Positions 45,744 to 53,941 of a DNA stretch of 64,000 bases are shown here, in pieces. The stretch lies in assembly GCF_005222205.1 (NCBI RefSeq), contig NZ_CP032348.1, positions 597,001 to 661,000 on the forward strand, read 5' to 3'. The notes beneath the pieces are model-generated. The model was not told the DNA's origin, searched no databases, and worked only from the letters and a program-made list of their open reading frames with translations. Every line of letters begins with the position of its first letter. Positions within the stretch are counted from its first letter, which is position 1. A program made the translations under genes and the position numbers. Source of the DNA: Azospirillum brasilense (GTDB lineage Bacteria > Pseudomonadota > Alphaproteobacteria > Azospirillales > Azospirillaceae).

Positions 45744-46898
45744 TTACGGCATCGTCACCTTGCCGTCCTTCACCTGGACAACGTAGACGTTGGCCTCGTT
45801 CTGGCCGCTCTCCTTGCCCTCCGGGCCGTCCTTCTTGAAGGCGATGTCGCCGTTCACGCCGTCCAGCTTGACGGTCCACAGCGCGTCGCGGATGGCCTGC
45901 GGCTCAGCCTTGCCGGCCGTCTTGATGGCTTCCACGATGGTCATGATGCCGTCAAAGCCGCGGTAGCCCTCGGTCAGGCCGGCGAAGTCGTAGCCCTTCT
46001 TGTTCCAGCCATCGACGAAGGTCTTGGCGACCGTCGGGTGGACGGCCTTCTCCGGGAACCAGGGGGCGAAGAACAGCGTGAAGTAGCCGCCGTCCGCCGC
46101 CGCACCCGCCTGCGCGATGAGCTGGTCGGGGGAGGAGGAGCCGCCGTTGGTGATGATCCGGTGCGGCAGGCGCAGCTCCGCCGCCTGCTTCAGGATCAGG
46201 GTGATCTGCTCGACGCCGGTGGTGACGAACAGCGTGTCGCCGCCCGACTGCTTGATGCTGGAGAGCTGGGCCGACAGGTCGGTGGCCTCCGGCGCCATCG
46301 TTTCGGTGACGCCGATCTTGACGCCCTTGGCCTGGAGCATCTTGCGGAACTCGTCCGCCGAGCCGCGGCCGAAGTCGTTGTTCACCGCCAGGAAATCGGC
46401 CTTCTGGATGGCCGGCTGGAAATGGTCCAGCTTCTCCGCGAAGGACTTGGCCTCCATGGCGGAGGTCGGGGCGATGCGGAAGACCCACGGGTTGCCCGAG
46501 GTGGTGATCTTGGTCGAGGAGGAGGTCTCCACCACCATCGGCACGCCGTACTCCACCAGCTTCGGCATCACCGCCAGGGTGAAGGTGGAGCTCCAGGCGC
46601 CCATCAGCACCGGGACCTTGTCGCGCACGATCAGCTTCTCGGCGGAGGCGACGGCCTCCTTCGGGTTGCTCTTGTTGTCCTCGATGATCAGCTGGATCTT
46701 CTTGCCGAGAACGCCGCCGTTGGCGTTGACGACCTCCTCCGCAACCCGCGCGCCGTTGGCGACGTAGTTGCCCGACGCGGCGACCGCGCCGGTCAGCGGC
46801 TGGGTGACGCCGATCTTGATCGTCTCCTGCGCAAAGGCCACGCCCGGCGCCAGCAGCGCGGCGCTCAGCAGCAACGCCGTGGTCTTCATCGTCCGCAT
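45744..46898 (-). CDS. HAAT-type ABC transporter substrate-binding protein, system 1
   Basis: This periplasmic Leu/Ile/Val-binding-fold protein has 384 residues. The signal peptide is TTALLLSAALLAPGVAFAQ. The mature part begins ETIKIGVTQPLTGAVAASGNYV and has GGVLGKKIQLIIEDNKSNPKEAV, MGAWSSTFTLAVMPKLVEYGVPMVVETSS and LTEGYRGFDGIMTIVEAIK. GAGGGGG lies before the ATG. The related binding protein at 52573 shares its layout but differs clearly, so the two systems likely recognise different ligands. Confidence 0.92.
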   Translation of the reverse strand: MRTMKTTALLLSAALLAPGVAFAQETIKIGVTQPLTGAVAASGNYVANGARVAEEVVNANGGVLGKKIQLIIEDNKSNPKEAVASAEKLIVRDKVPVLMGAWSSTFTLAVMPKLVEYGVPMVVETSSSTKITTSGNPWVFRIAPTSAMEAKSFAEKLDHFQPAIQKADFLAVNNDFGRGSADEFRKMLQAKGVKIGVTETMAPEATDLSAQLSSIKQSGGDTLFVTTGVEQITLILKQAAELRLPHRIITNGGSSSPDQLIAQAGAAADGGYFTLFFAPWFPEKAVHPTVAKTFVDGWNKKGYDFAGLTEGYRGFDGIMTIVEAIKTAGKAEPQAIRDALWTVKLDGVNGDIAFKKDGPEGKESGQNEANVYVVQVKDGKVTMP

Positions 46899-46972
46899 GT
46901 CGTCTAGCCCCCTCTTTTTGATTTGAACCGTCAGTTGGCAGCGGTCACTTGATGGTGGTCACCCGGTGGCAC

Positions 46973-48562
46973 TCACCAGGCGGCGACCGCGCCGTCGCTG
47001 CGGGGATCGGTCGCCCCCTCCAGCGTTCCGTCGGCATGGCGGACGATGGCGCCCGCATGCCCCATGGTGCTCGTGTACGGATCGAGCAGTTCGACCGCGT
47101 GCCCGGCGTCGCGCAGGGCGGCGACCAGGGCGGGGTCGAAGCGGCTTTCCAGCTTCAGCGTCACGCTGTCCTCGCCCCAGGTGCGGCCGAGCAGCCAGCG
47201 CGGCGCCGTGACGGCGGCTTGCAGGCCCTGCCCGAACATCGCGTAGCGGGAGAAGACGGCGGCCTGCGTCTGCGGCTGCCCCTCCCCGCCCATGGTGCCG
47301 TAGACCATGCTGCGCCCGTCGTCGAAGCGGGCCATCGCCGGGTTCAGCGTGTGGAAGGGCTTGCGGCCCGGCGCCAGCGCGTTCCAGCCATCCTCGGCCA
47401 GACGGAAGGAGGCGCCGCGGTTCTGCCAAGTGATCCCGGTCTCCGGCAGGACGAGGCCGGAACCGAATTCGAAATAGACGCTCTGGATCATGCTGACGGC
47501 GCGGCCCTGCCCGTCGATCACGCCCAGCCACACCGTGTCGCCGGGCTTGGCGACGTGCGGCCAGGGCAGCGCGCGGGCGCGGTCAATGTTCGCCGCCAGC
47601 CCGTCCAGCACGGCGGCGTCGAGGAAGCTCTGCGCTTCCCGCCCCATGTAGGCCGGATCGCCGACCTCGCGGTCGCGCACCAGAAAGGCCTGCTTGGTCG
47701 CCTCGATCAGACCGTGGATGTGGTCGAAGCTTTCGCCCTCCGTCACCCCCAGCCGGTCGAACAAAGCGAGGATCATCAGCGAGGCCAGACCCTGCGTCGG
47801 CGGCGGGTGGTTGAACAGCCGCGCCCCGCGCACGTCGACCGACAGGGCCGGGCGGCGGTGCGCCGCGTGACCCGCGAGATCCGCCGCGTCCACCGGCGAG
47901 CCGGCGCGCTGCAAATCCGCCGCGATGACGGCGGCGAGCGGCCCGCGGTAGAAGCTGTCCAGCCCCTCCGTCGCCAGCCGGCGCAGCGTGGCGGCCAGTG
48001 CCGGCTGCTTCAGCGTGGAACCTTCCAGCGGCACCGCACCGCCCGGCAGGAAGGTGCCGGCGAAGCCGGGCACGTCCTTCAGCTCGTGCAGCTTCTGGCG
48101 GGTCAGCCCTTCCTGGCTGGCGGTGACCGGGATGCCCTGCTCGGCGTGGGTGATGGCCTCGTCCAGGATGCGGGCGAGCGGCAGCGGCTCGGCCCAACCG
48201 GCGCTGACGGCCAGCGCCTCGCGCCAGCCGTCGATGGTGCCGGCGACCGTGTTCGCCGCCAGCGGCCCGCGCCAGGGCACGGTGGCGTGGCCGTGGCGCC
48301 GGTAGAGGTCGAGCGAGACGGCCTTGCCCGCCCCGCCGCAGGCGTCGATGGCGACGGGGTCGCGTCCCGGCTCGGCGATCAGCCAGAAGCCGTCGCCGCC
48401 GATGCCGGTCATGTGCGGGTAGACGACGGCCAGCGCCGCGGCGACCGCGACCGCCGCCTCGACGGCGGTGCCGCCGTCGCGCAGGATCTGGAGGCCGGCT
48501 TGGCTGGCGAGATGATGCGGGGAGGTGACCATTCCCCGGCGGCTGCGCGGCGTGTTCAGCAT
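46973..48562 (-). CDS. Gamma-glutamyltransferase-fold Ntn hydrolase, oxamate amidohydrolase (HpxW)-like
   Basis: This 529-residue Ntn-hydrolase proenzyme should self-cleave before Thr343 in KPGDTVWLGVIDGQGRAVSM. GGT proteins usually read TTH at that place; here it is TVW. SGLVLPETGITWQNRG and AMARFDDGRSMVYGTMGGEGQPQTQAAV follow in the small subunit. It has no signal peptide, unlike periplasmic GGT, and its length matches HpxW, the cytoplasmic oxamate amidohydrolase. An HpxZ-like gene, an amidase and a DUF1116 gene further down the same array support an oxamate- or amide-cleaving role. Glutathione hydrolase remains an alternative. Eight bases separate it from the permease gene upstream. Confidence 0.78.
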   Translation of the reverse strand: MLNTPRSRRGMVTSPHHLASQAGLQILRDGGTAVEAAVAVAAALAVVYPHMTGIGGDGFWLIAEPGRDPVAIDACGGAGKAVSLDLYRRHGHATVPWRGPLAANTVAGTIDGWREALAVSAGWAEPLPLARILDEAITHAEQGIPVTASQEGLTRQKLHELKDVPGFAGTFLPGGAVPLEGSTLKQPALAATLRRLATEGLDSFYRGPLAAVIAADLQRAGSPVDAADLAGHAAHRRPALSVDVRGARLFNHPPPTQGLASLMILALFDRLGVTEGESFDHIHGLIEATKQAFLVRDREVGDPAYMGREAQSFLDAAVLDGLAANIDRARALPWPHVAKPGDTVWLGVIDGQGRAVSMIQSVYFEFGSGLVLPETGITWQNRGASFRLAEDGWNALAPGRKPFHTLNPAMARFDDGRSMVYGTMGGEGQPQTQAAVFSRYAMFGQGLQAAVTAPRWLLGRTWGEDSVTLKLESRFDPALVAALRDAGHAVELLDPYTSTMGHAGAIVRHADGTLEGATDPRSDGAVAAW

Positions 48563-48569
48563 GGAAACC

Positions 48570-49406
48570 TCAGGGAAGAAGGCCGTAGATCATCCGCGCC
48601 GCCGTCAGCCCCAGGAACAGGGCGAAGACGCGGCGCAGCGCGCGGGTGTCGAGGCTGTGGGCGAGCCGCGCGCCGAGCGGCGCCATCGCCATGGAGGCCG
48701 GCAGGATCAGCGCCAGCCCCAGCAGGTTGACGTAGCCCAGGCTGAAATCCGGGCGGCCCGGCACGTTCCAGCCGGTCAGCACGAAGCCCACCGTTCCCGG
48801 CACGCCGATGATGAAGCCGAGCGCCGCCGCCGTGCCGACCGCGCGGTGGATCGGGTAGCCGAACAGGGTCAGGATGGGGACGCTGAGCGTGCCGCCGCCG
48901 ATGCCCATCATGGCGGACACCATGCCGATGCCGCCGGCCAGCCCCTGGCGCGGCGCGCCGCTCGGCAGCCCGTCGGCGATGCGCCACTCGGGCTTGCCGA
49001 ACAGCATGTGCAGCGTGACCAGGACCGCCATCCCGGCGAACACCGCCGTCAGCACCGGGCCGCGCACCACGCCGGCCACCGCCGTTCCCGCCAGCACGCC
49101 GAGGAAGATCGCCGGCCCCCAGGCCCGCAGCAGGTCGCCGTCCACGGCGCCGCGCCGCCGATGGGCGCGCAGGGAGGTGAGCGAGGTGGCGATGATGGTG
49201 GCGAGCGAGGTGCCGACCGCGACGTGCATGCGCACGGCCTCGTCCACGCCCAGCGCGGTGAACAGGTGATAGAGCACCGGCACGATCACGATGCCGCCGC
49301 CCACCCCCATCATGCCGGCCGCCAGCCCGGCGAAACCGCCGGCCAGCAGCAGCCCGCCGCCGAGGATGGGAAGCTGCGGCACCGCCGCGATCCCCAGCCC
49401 GGTCAC
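48570..49406 (-). CDS. TauE/SafE family membrane permease
   Basis: This is an inner-membrane protein of about 278 residues with eight or so membrane segments. The TauE/SafE repeats are visible as AGGFAGLAAGMMGVGGGIVIVPVLYHL and GGIGMVSAMMGIGGGTLSVPILTLFGYPIHRAVGTAAALGF. The family exports sulfite, sulfoacetate or small organic anions. I chose GTG at 49404-49406 because the frame upstream lacks homology-like sequence and a clear ATG; the start is uncertain. As first gene of the array it may export a by-product such as an organic acid. Confidence 0.8.
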   Translation of the reverse strand: MTGLGIAAVPQLPILGGGLLLAGGFAGLAAGMMGVGGGIVIVPVLYHLFTALGVDEAVRMHVAVGTSLATIIATSLTSLRAHRRRGAVDGDLLRAWGPAIFLGVLAGTAVAGVVRGPVLTAVFAGMAVLVTLHMLFGKPEWRIADGLPSGAPRQGLAGGIGMVSAMMGIGGGTLSVPILTLFGYPIHRAVGTAAALGFIIGVPGTVGFVLTGWNVPGRPDFSLGYVNLLGLALILPASMAMAPLGARLAHSLDTRALRRVFALFLGLTAARMIYGLLP

Positions 49407-50100
49407 GGGATGCCCCGCCGCATCTGCAGAAACCCTCTCATTTTTATGGATATCCGACTTTTTCCGTTGGTTTCCCCTCCCTTTGCGAACGCCGTGCCAA
49501 CCGGCAGAACACTGCGCATTTCGGTTCTGCGGGAGGACGGGTGTGGCGCGGCGCAAGGGTTGGAAATCGCCCTAATGTTGGGCAAACGGATTGAGGGGAG
49601 GGCACCGCGGCTCTTGGGAAACGCACCCTATCACATTGAAAAACAATCAATAATCGTGAATTTCGGGAACGTTGGCTCTCCGCTTCATTCGTGCGCAACC
49701 TCTGCCTGCTGCGCGGGCATTAATCAGTATACTGACGATATGGCGGCACCTGTGGATGGCCCGTGCATGCCCCACCGCGGCGACGGCCACCAGCCCCTGA
49801 AACCCTGCAAAACCCCTGGTTTTCGCTTCGGTCTCTGTGTTGGTGCACAAATCGGTGGCAGGGCGCGATGCCGAAGCGCCGCACCACAAATCATCAGCAT
49901 ACTGCGGAAAACGGCGCATCGAAGGGCGGCGGGCGCATGCCGTGGTATGCCGTATTGTGCGTATTTTGACCACCGAATGCCCAACAGGCGGTCATTCGTC
50001 AGTATGCTGAAGTTTTGTGCGCCCCGGCGCTTCCACCCCGCCCTGGCATGCCCCTTGCTGAAGAAGCGGCCAGATAAAAATCAGCGCAAGAAGGTGGGTT
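49407..50100. promoter_or_regulatory. 694-base divergent regulatory region
   Basis: No gene is supported here. It lies between the leftward 15-gene array and the rightward amidohydrolase gene and is AT-richer than average. It contains three related palindromes (separate entry) and other irregular AT-rich patches, so both promoters and several operator sites likely lie inside. The short open frames here lack ribosome sites and normal codon use. Confidence 0.6.
49724..50009. promoter_or_regulatory. Three CAGYATRCTG palindromic sites
   Basis: TCAGTATACTGA (49724-49735) is a perfect 12-bp palindrome. CAGCATACTG (49895-49904) and CAGTATGCTG (50000-50009) are single-base variants. Spacing is 170 and 105 bases, close to whole helical turns (16 and 10). 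They are good candidates for cooperative binding of one dimeric repressor between divergent operons. Confidence 0.6.
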
Positions 50101-51372
50101 ATGTCAGAGACGCACACGTTCGACCTCGTGCTCCGCGGCGGACGGATTCTCGATCCGGCCAACGGGCTGGATCTGGTCGGCGATCTGGCGGTCGCGAAGG
50201 GCCGCATCGCGGCGGTGGCGGAACGGCTGCCCGACGATGCCGCCGACACCATCCTCGATGTGACCGGAAAGCTCGTGACGCCGGGCCTGATCGACACCCA
50301 CGCGCACGTCTTCGAAAAGGTCACCGGGCGCTTCGGGCTCAACCCGGACATGGTGGGCGTGCGCTCCGGCGTGTCGACGCTGGTCGATCAGGGCGGGCCG
50401 AGCCTGATGACCCTGCCGGCCTTCCGCCGCTTCATCGCCGAGCCGGCGCGCTCGCGCACGCTGTGCTTCCTGTCGGCCTATCTGGTGGGCGGGCTGGAGG
50501 GCCATTACTACCCGCAGCTCTACCGCCCGGATTGCGTCGATGTGGACGCGACCATCCGCGTCGGGCGCGAGAACCGCGACATCGTGAAGGGCATCAAGGC
50601 CCACGCCGAGGTCGGCGGCGCCTCGCGCTGGGGCTTGGACGTCATCAAGCAGGCCAAGCGCATCGCCGACGGCATCGGCGTGCCGCTCTACGTCCATCTC
50701 GGCCAGCTCTGGCCGGAGGTCGAGGGCGGCGAGGCCGTCGATCCCGACATGCTGGTGGAGGAGCTGGTCCCGCTGCTGGATTCGCGCGACATCCTGGCCC
50801 ATCCCTTCACCCGCCACCCCGGCGGCTTCATCTCCACCCGCACCGGCGAGGTGCACCCGGTCATTTACAAGGCGCTGGAGCGCGGCCTGACCGTGGACGT
50901 CGGCCACGGCTCGCACTTCAGCTTCGAGATGGCGCGGCGGACGCTGGTGGCGGGCATCCTGCCCTACACGCTGGGCGCCGACCTGCACGGCTACAACGTG
51001 AAGGCCCCGACGGCGGGCGCCGGCGGCGACCGCGAGGCCAACCCCTTCTACGGCGTCGCTCCCTTCAGCCTGACCCACGCGATGACCGAGCTTCTGACGC
51101 TCGGCATGGCGCTGGGCGACGTGCTGAAGACGGTGACCAGCAACCCCGCCGCCATGCTGGGCATGGCCGACGAGATCGGCGCGCTGACTCCGGGCATGGC
51201 CGCCGACGTGGCGGTGCTGGAGGTCAAGGCCGGCCGCTGGCAGCTCAGCGACAACAGCGGCGAGCGGGTGACCGCGCCGGAGATGATCGTCCCGGCCTTC
51301 TCGCTGCGCGACGGCGTGGTGCAGGAGGTGGACAGCCCGCTGCTGCCGAAGCCGATTCCGGTGGCGGCGTAA
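50101..51372 (+). CDS. Amidohydrolase/deacetylase family metallohydrolase (dihydroorotase-like)
   Basis: This 423-residue TIM-barrel hydrolase uses a binuclear metal site. It shows FDLVLRGGRILDPANGLDLVGDLAV, the HxH metal pair in GLIDTHAHVFE, a candidate carboxylated Lys in IVKGIKAHAEVG, metal His in VPLYVHLGQ and DILAHPFTRHPG, and the catalytic Asp in TLGADLHGYN. NPAAMLGMADEIGALTPGMAADVAV is the usual C-terminal pattern. The best match is the amidohydrolase/deacetylase group. It is divergent from the 34-49 kb array and shares its control region, so it probably opens a cyclic amide in that pathway. The start ATG follows AAGAAGGTGGGTT. Confidence 0.88.
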   Translation: MSETHTFDLVLRGGRILDPANGLDLVGDLAVAKGRIAAVAERLPDDAADTILDVTGKLVTPGLIDTHAHVFEKVTGRFGLNPDMVGVRSGVSTLVDQGGPSLMTLPAFRRFIAEPARSRTLCFLSAYLVGGLEGHYYPQLYRPDCVDVDATIRVGRENRDIVKGIKAHAEVGGASRWGLDVIKQAKRIADGIGVPLYVHLGQLWPEVEGGEAVDPDMLVEELVPLLDSRDILAHPFTRHPGGFISTRTGEVHPVIYKALERGLTVDVGHGSHFSFEMARRTLVAGILPYTLGADLHGYNVKAPTAGAGGDREANPFYGVAPFSLTHAMTELLTLGMALGDVLKTVTSNPAAMLGMADEIGALTPGMAADVAVLEVKAGRWQLSDNSGERVTAPEMIVPAFSLRDGVVQEVDSPLLPKPIPVAA

Positions 51373-51385
51373 GGCGGCGGACTCG

Positions 51386-51484
51386 CCCCCACCCTAACCC
51401 TCCCCCGCTCTCGCAGGGGGGGACTGCCGCCGCTTCGCAGAAATCTCCCTCCCCTGCGAAGCGGGGGAGGGCCGGGGTGGGGGC
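51386..51484. repeat. Family B intergenic palindromic repeat, copy 3
   Basis: CCCCCACCCTAACCCTCCCC opens and GGGGGAGGGCCGGGGTGGGG closes. A partly duplicated middle carries GCTCTCGCAGG and GCTTCGCAGAAATC. It follows the amidohydrolase stop codon. Confidence 0.85.
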
Positions 51485-51529
51485 AGCGACGGCACCCGAA
51501 CACCTCATCATCCCACGAGGACTCCGCCC

Positions 51530-51808
51530 ATGTCCGAAGCCGCGCTCGCCTTTTGGATGTTCGAGGTCCCGGCCCGCTGCCGCGACGCCGAGGGGCGGCG
51601 GCTGGGCAAGGCCCGCGCCCTGTTGCTATCCCACCCGCGGCGCCAGCAGCGTATGATGCTGGAACTGGCGCACGACACCCCGCTCACCACGGGAAGCCGC
51701 GTCGTCACGAGGCGCGCGGCCTTCGTGGTGGAGCGGTGCGAAGGCGAGTCCGGCTTCGGCTTCCGGCGCTACGCCGTGCGCTGCGTCGGGACTCGGCCGG
51801 CGCCCTGA
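51530..51808 (+). CDS. Small protein of unknown function, 92 residues
   Basis: The protein reads MSEAALAFWMFEVPARCRDA and continues with GRRLGKARALLLSHPRRQQRMMLELAHDT and RAAFVVERCEGESGFGFRRYAVRCVG. It is Arg-rich, soluble and of mixed alpha/beta look, with three Cys. GAGGACTCC lies just before the ATG. I recognise no family. It sits alone between the amidohydrolase gene and the DUF6455 gene, all on the plus strand. Confidence 0.6.
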   Translation: MSEAALAFWMFEVPARCRDAEGRRLGKARALLLSHPRRQQRMMLELAHDTPLTTGSRVVTRRAAFVVERCEGESGFGFRRYAVRCVGTRPAP

Positions 51809-51877
51809 CAAAAGCAGGCGTGACAAAAGCTGGGCGCGGCTGATCCACATCAAGGCGCCGGGGGGCTTGGAAGCGAA

Positions 51878-51897
51878 TATTAATCGAACGATTAATA
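51878..51897. promoter_or_regulatory. Perfect inverted-repeat operator, nic-region site 1
   Basis: TATTAATCGAACGATTAATA has 9-bp perfect arms around a 2-base centre. It lies 20 bases before the DUF6455 start. Related sites at 52414 (upstream of the HAAT binding protein) and 57370 (upstream of nicC) share the ATTAAxxGxxCG core, pointing to one regulator. Confidence 0.75.
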
Positions 51898-51916
51898 ACC
51901 CGCTTCGGAGACTCCC

Positions 51917-52306
51917 ATGACCATCCCCGCCTCCGCGCCGCATGAGGGCCTGTGCGCGAAACTCCTGCGCGGCTGGCGCGGCGCGCGGTCCCTGGACGCG
52001 CTCCAGGCGCTGGCGCCGCACGACCGCGACCGCGTGCTGGCCGACGCCGGCCTGACCGACCTGACCGCCCCGGCCGTGCTGCGCGCCGGCCATGTCGGGG
52101 CGCTGCTGCCCGCCGCGATGGCGCTGCACGGCGTCGACGGCGCCGTGGTGGAGCAGGACCGCCCCGACCTGATGAACGACCTGCAGCGCGTCTGCGCGCT
52201 CTGCCGCAGCGCCCGCACCTGCCGCCGTCTGCTCGCCGAGGGCTGCACGCAGCCGGAGCACGCGCTGCTCTGCCCCAACGCCGACACGCTCGACGCGCTC
52301 CGCTGA
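51917..52306 (+). CDS. DUF6455-like small cysteine-containing protein
   Basis: This 129-residue protein ends in DLMNDLQRVCALCRSARTCRR then LLAEGCTQPEHALLCPNADTLDALR. It is a Cys-rich motif (C-x2-C-x6-C, then C and C) that I associate with DUF6455 and that could bind a metal or iron-sulfur cluster. The middle has a helical LAPHDRDRVLADAGLTDLTAPAVL segment. A perfect 20-bp operator lies directly upstream, and the nicotinate-type transporter operon follows, so it is probably co-regulated with it. Function unknown. Confidence 0.7.
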   Translation: MTIPASAPHEGLCAKLLRGWRGARSLDALQALAPHDRDRVLADAGLTDLTAPAVLRAGHVGALLPAAMALHGVDGAVVEQDRPDLMNDLQRVCALCRSARTCRRLLAEGCTQPEHALLCPNADTLDALR

Positions 52307-52413
52307 GGAGCGCGCCGAACACGGCGCCAGAACACAGCCGCAAAAAATCCCCAACCGTCTTCGTCGGAAAAGCGATTGACAGCGCCGCGACGTGACCGTT
52401 AGCATCCCTGAAT

Positions 52414-52433
52414 AATTAATTGGCCGTATAATA
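52414..52433. promoter_or_regulatory. Operator-like site 2 upstream of the second HAAT operon
   Basis: AATTAATTGGCCGTATAATA matches site 1 at 14 of the 19 core positions, keeping ATTAAT, G, CG and TAATA. It lies about 140 bases before the binding-protein start in a 266-base gap that otherwise holds no gene. Confidence 0.6.
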
Positions 52434-52572
52434 AAACACGGGAACGGTTGCCGCATCGGACGGCACGCGTTCCCGCAACGGGCCGACGCGCCCACGCCGA
52501 GAGCGGCGGGGCGCCGACAGGGAATCGTCATTCGCCGTCATCGCGACATCACCGTCGAACGCGGAGGGAGAG

Positions 52573-53709
52573 ATGAGAAACGTGGTACTGGGCGGCCTGC
52601 TGTTGACCGGCATCGCCGCGTCGGTTCCGGCGCAGGCGCAGGACACGGTCAGGATCGGGCTGGTCCAGCCGCTGACCGGATCGGTCGCCTACAACGGCAA
52701 GTCCGTGGTGGAAGGCGCCCGGCTCGCCGTCGAGGAAATGAACGCCGCGGGGGGCGTCCTCGGCAAGAAGATCGAGCTGATCGTCGAGGACGGCCAGTGC
52801 ACCCCGGCCAACTCGGTCAACGCCGTCGAAAAGCTGGTGCAGAAGGACAAGGTCGTCACGCTGGTCGGCGCCTTCTGCAGTTCCGCCACCGCGGCGATCA
52901 TGCCGGTGGCCCAGAAGTACAAGCTGCCGCTGATCACCGGCGTGTCGTCGAAGGCCAGCCTGACGGAACAGGGCAACCCCTATTTCTTCCGCGCCGCCGA
53001 GACGGACGCGCTGATGGCGGAAGCCTTCGCCAAGATCCTCGCCAACGACCTGAAGCTGACCAAGGTCGCCTACATCGGCGTCAACGACGATTGGGGCCGC
53101 GGCGGGGTTGAGGAATTCTCCCGCGACCTGACGGCGCTGGGCGTCAAGACGGTGCTGACCGAGTATTTCGACCACGGCGCCACCGACTTCTTCACCCTGC
53201 TGACCAAGCTGCGCGCCGCCAAGCCGGACGGCGTATTCGTCGCCGCGGAGACGCAGGACGGCTCCATCCTGGTCAAGCAGATCCGCGAGATGGGGCTGGA
53301 CACCAAGGTGTTCGGCGTCGGCTCCTGGGCCACCGCCGACTTCATCAACCTGACCGGCGAGGCCGCGGAGGGCATCCACGCCGCCGTCCCCTACGCCTCC
53401 AGCATGGACACCCCGCGCAACCAGGCCTTCGTCCAGAAATATCAGGCAAAGTACGGCATCAAGCCCGGCAAGTACGGCGCCGCCGGCTACAACGCGCTGA
53501 ACATCGCCGGGCAGGCCATCGCGCGGGCTGGCGGCACCGACGCCGAGGCCATCCGGGCGTCGCTCGCCAAGACCAGCTACGAGGCGCCGAACGGCGTCTA
53601 CAAGTTCACCGACAAGGGCCAGGCCTATGGCTTCGACGCGGTGCTGGTGCGGATCGAGAAGGGCGAACCGAAGGTGATCGCCTCCACCCCGGTGGACGCG
53701 CCGCACTGA
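52573..53709 (+). CDS. HAAT-type ABC transporter substrate-binding protein, system 2
   Basis: This periplasmic binding protein has 378 residues. The signal peptide ends in ASVPAQAQ. The mature start is DTVRIGLVQPLTGSVAYNGKS, then NAAGGVLGKKIELIVEDGQCTPANSV, FCSSATAAIMPVAQKYKLPLITGVSS, RAAETDALMAEAF and a C-terminal AAGYNALNIAGQAIARAGG. GCGGAGGGAGAG precedes the ATG, a strong ribosome site. It heads the importer that runs into the nicotinate-type genes, so a pyridine carboxylate such as nicotinate or 6-hydroxynicotinate is the inferred ligand. Confidence 0.92.
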   Translation: MRNVVLGGLLLTGIAASVPAQAQDTVRIGLVQPLTGSVAYNGKSVVEGARLAVEEMNAAGGVLGKKIELIVEDGQCTPANSVNAVEKLVQKDKVVTLVGAFCSSATAAIMPVAQKYKLPLITGVSSKASLTEQGNPYFFRAAETDALMAEAFAKILANDLKLTKVAYIGVNDDWGRGGVEEFSRDLTALGVKTVLTEYFDHGATDFFTLLTKLRAAKPDGVFVAAETQDGSILVKQIREMGLDTKVFGVGSWATADFINLTGEAAEGIHAAVPYASSMDTPRNQAFVQKYQAKYGIKPGKYGAAGYNALNIAGQAIARAGGTDAEAIRASLAKTSYEAPNGVYKFTDKGQAYGFDAVLVRIEKGEPKVIASTPVDAPH

Positions 53710-53730
53710 CCAGCGGACGCCGCCAGGGCC

Positions 53731-53882
53731 ATCGCATTTGGCCAAATAGCCCTCTCCCCTCTGGGGAGAGGGTGGCCCGGAGGGCCGGTGAGGGGAATGT
53801 GCAAGACGATACGTCCGGCAAAAGCACAACCCCCTCACCCTAACCCTCTCCCCAGAGGGGAGAGGGGACTTCAAATGCGATT
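53731..53882. repeat. Family A-like repeat bounded by 10-bp inverted repeats
   Basis: The palindromic arms CTCTCCCCTCTGGGGAGAGG (53752 onward) and CTCTCCCCAGAGGGGAGAGG (ending near 53866) are flanked by ATCGCATTTG (53731-53740) and CAAATGCGAT (53873-53882). The flanks are perfect inverted repeats. It sits between the binding protein and permease genes, at the same relative place as the composite repeat of system 1. Confidence 0.8.
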
Positions 53883-53941
53883 AACCCTGGGCACACCGAT
53901 CCAACGCACCGTTTGTGCGGGCCTGCTTTTGCGAGAACGTC

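Noticed and set aside
46973..48562. Ordinary periplasmic gamma-glutamyltranspeptidase
   Set aside because: There is no signal peptide and the nucleophile region reads DTVW instead of the usual TTH type. Neighbours are HpxZ-like and amidase genes, so HpxW-like fits better, though it is not proven.
49407..50100. Short open frames and a possible small gene in the divergent spacer
   Set aside because: The frames lack ribosome sites and normal codon use, and cross the palindromic operator candidates.
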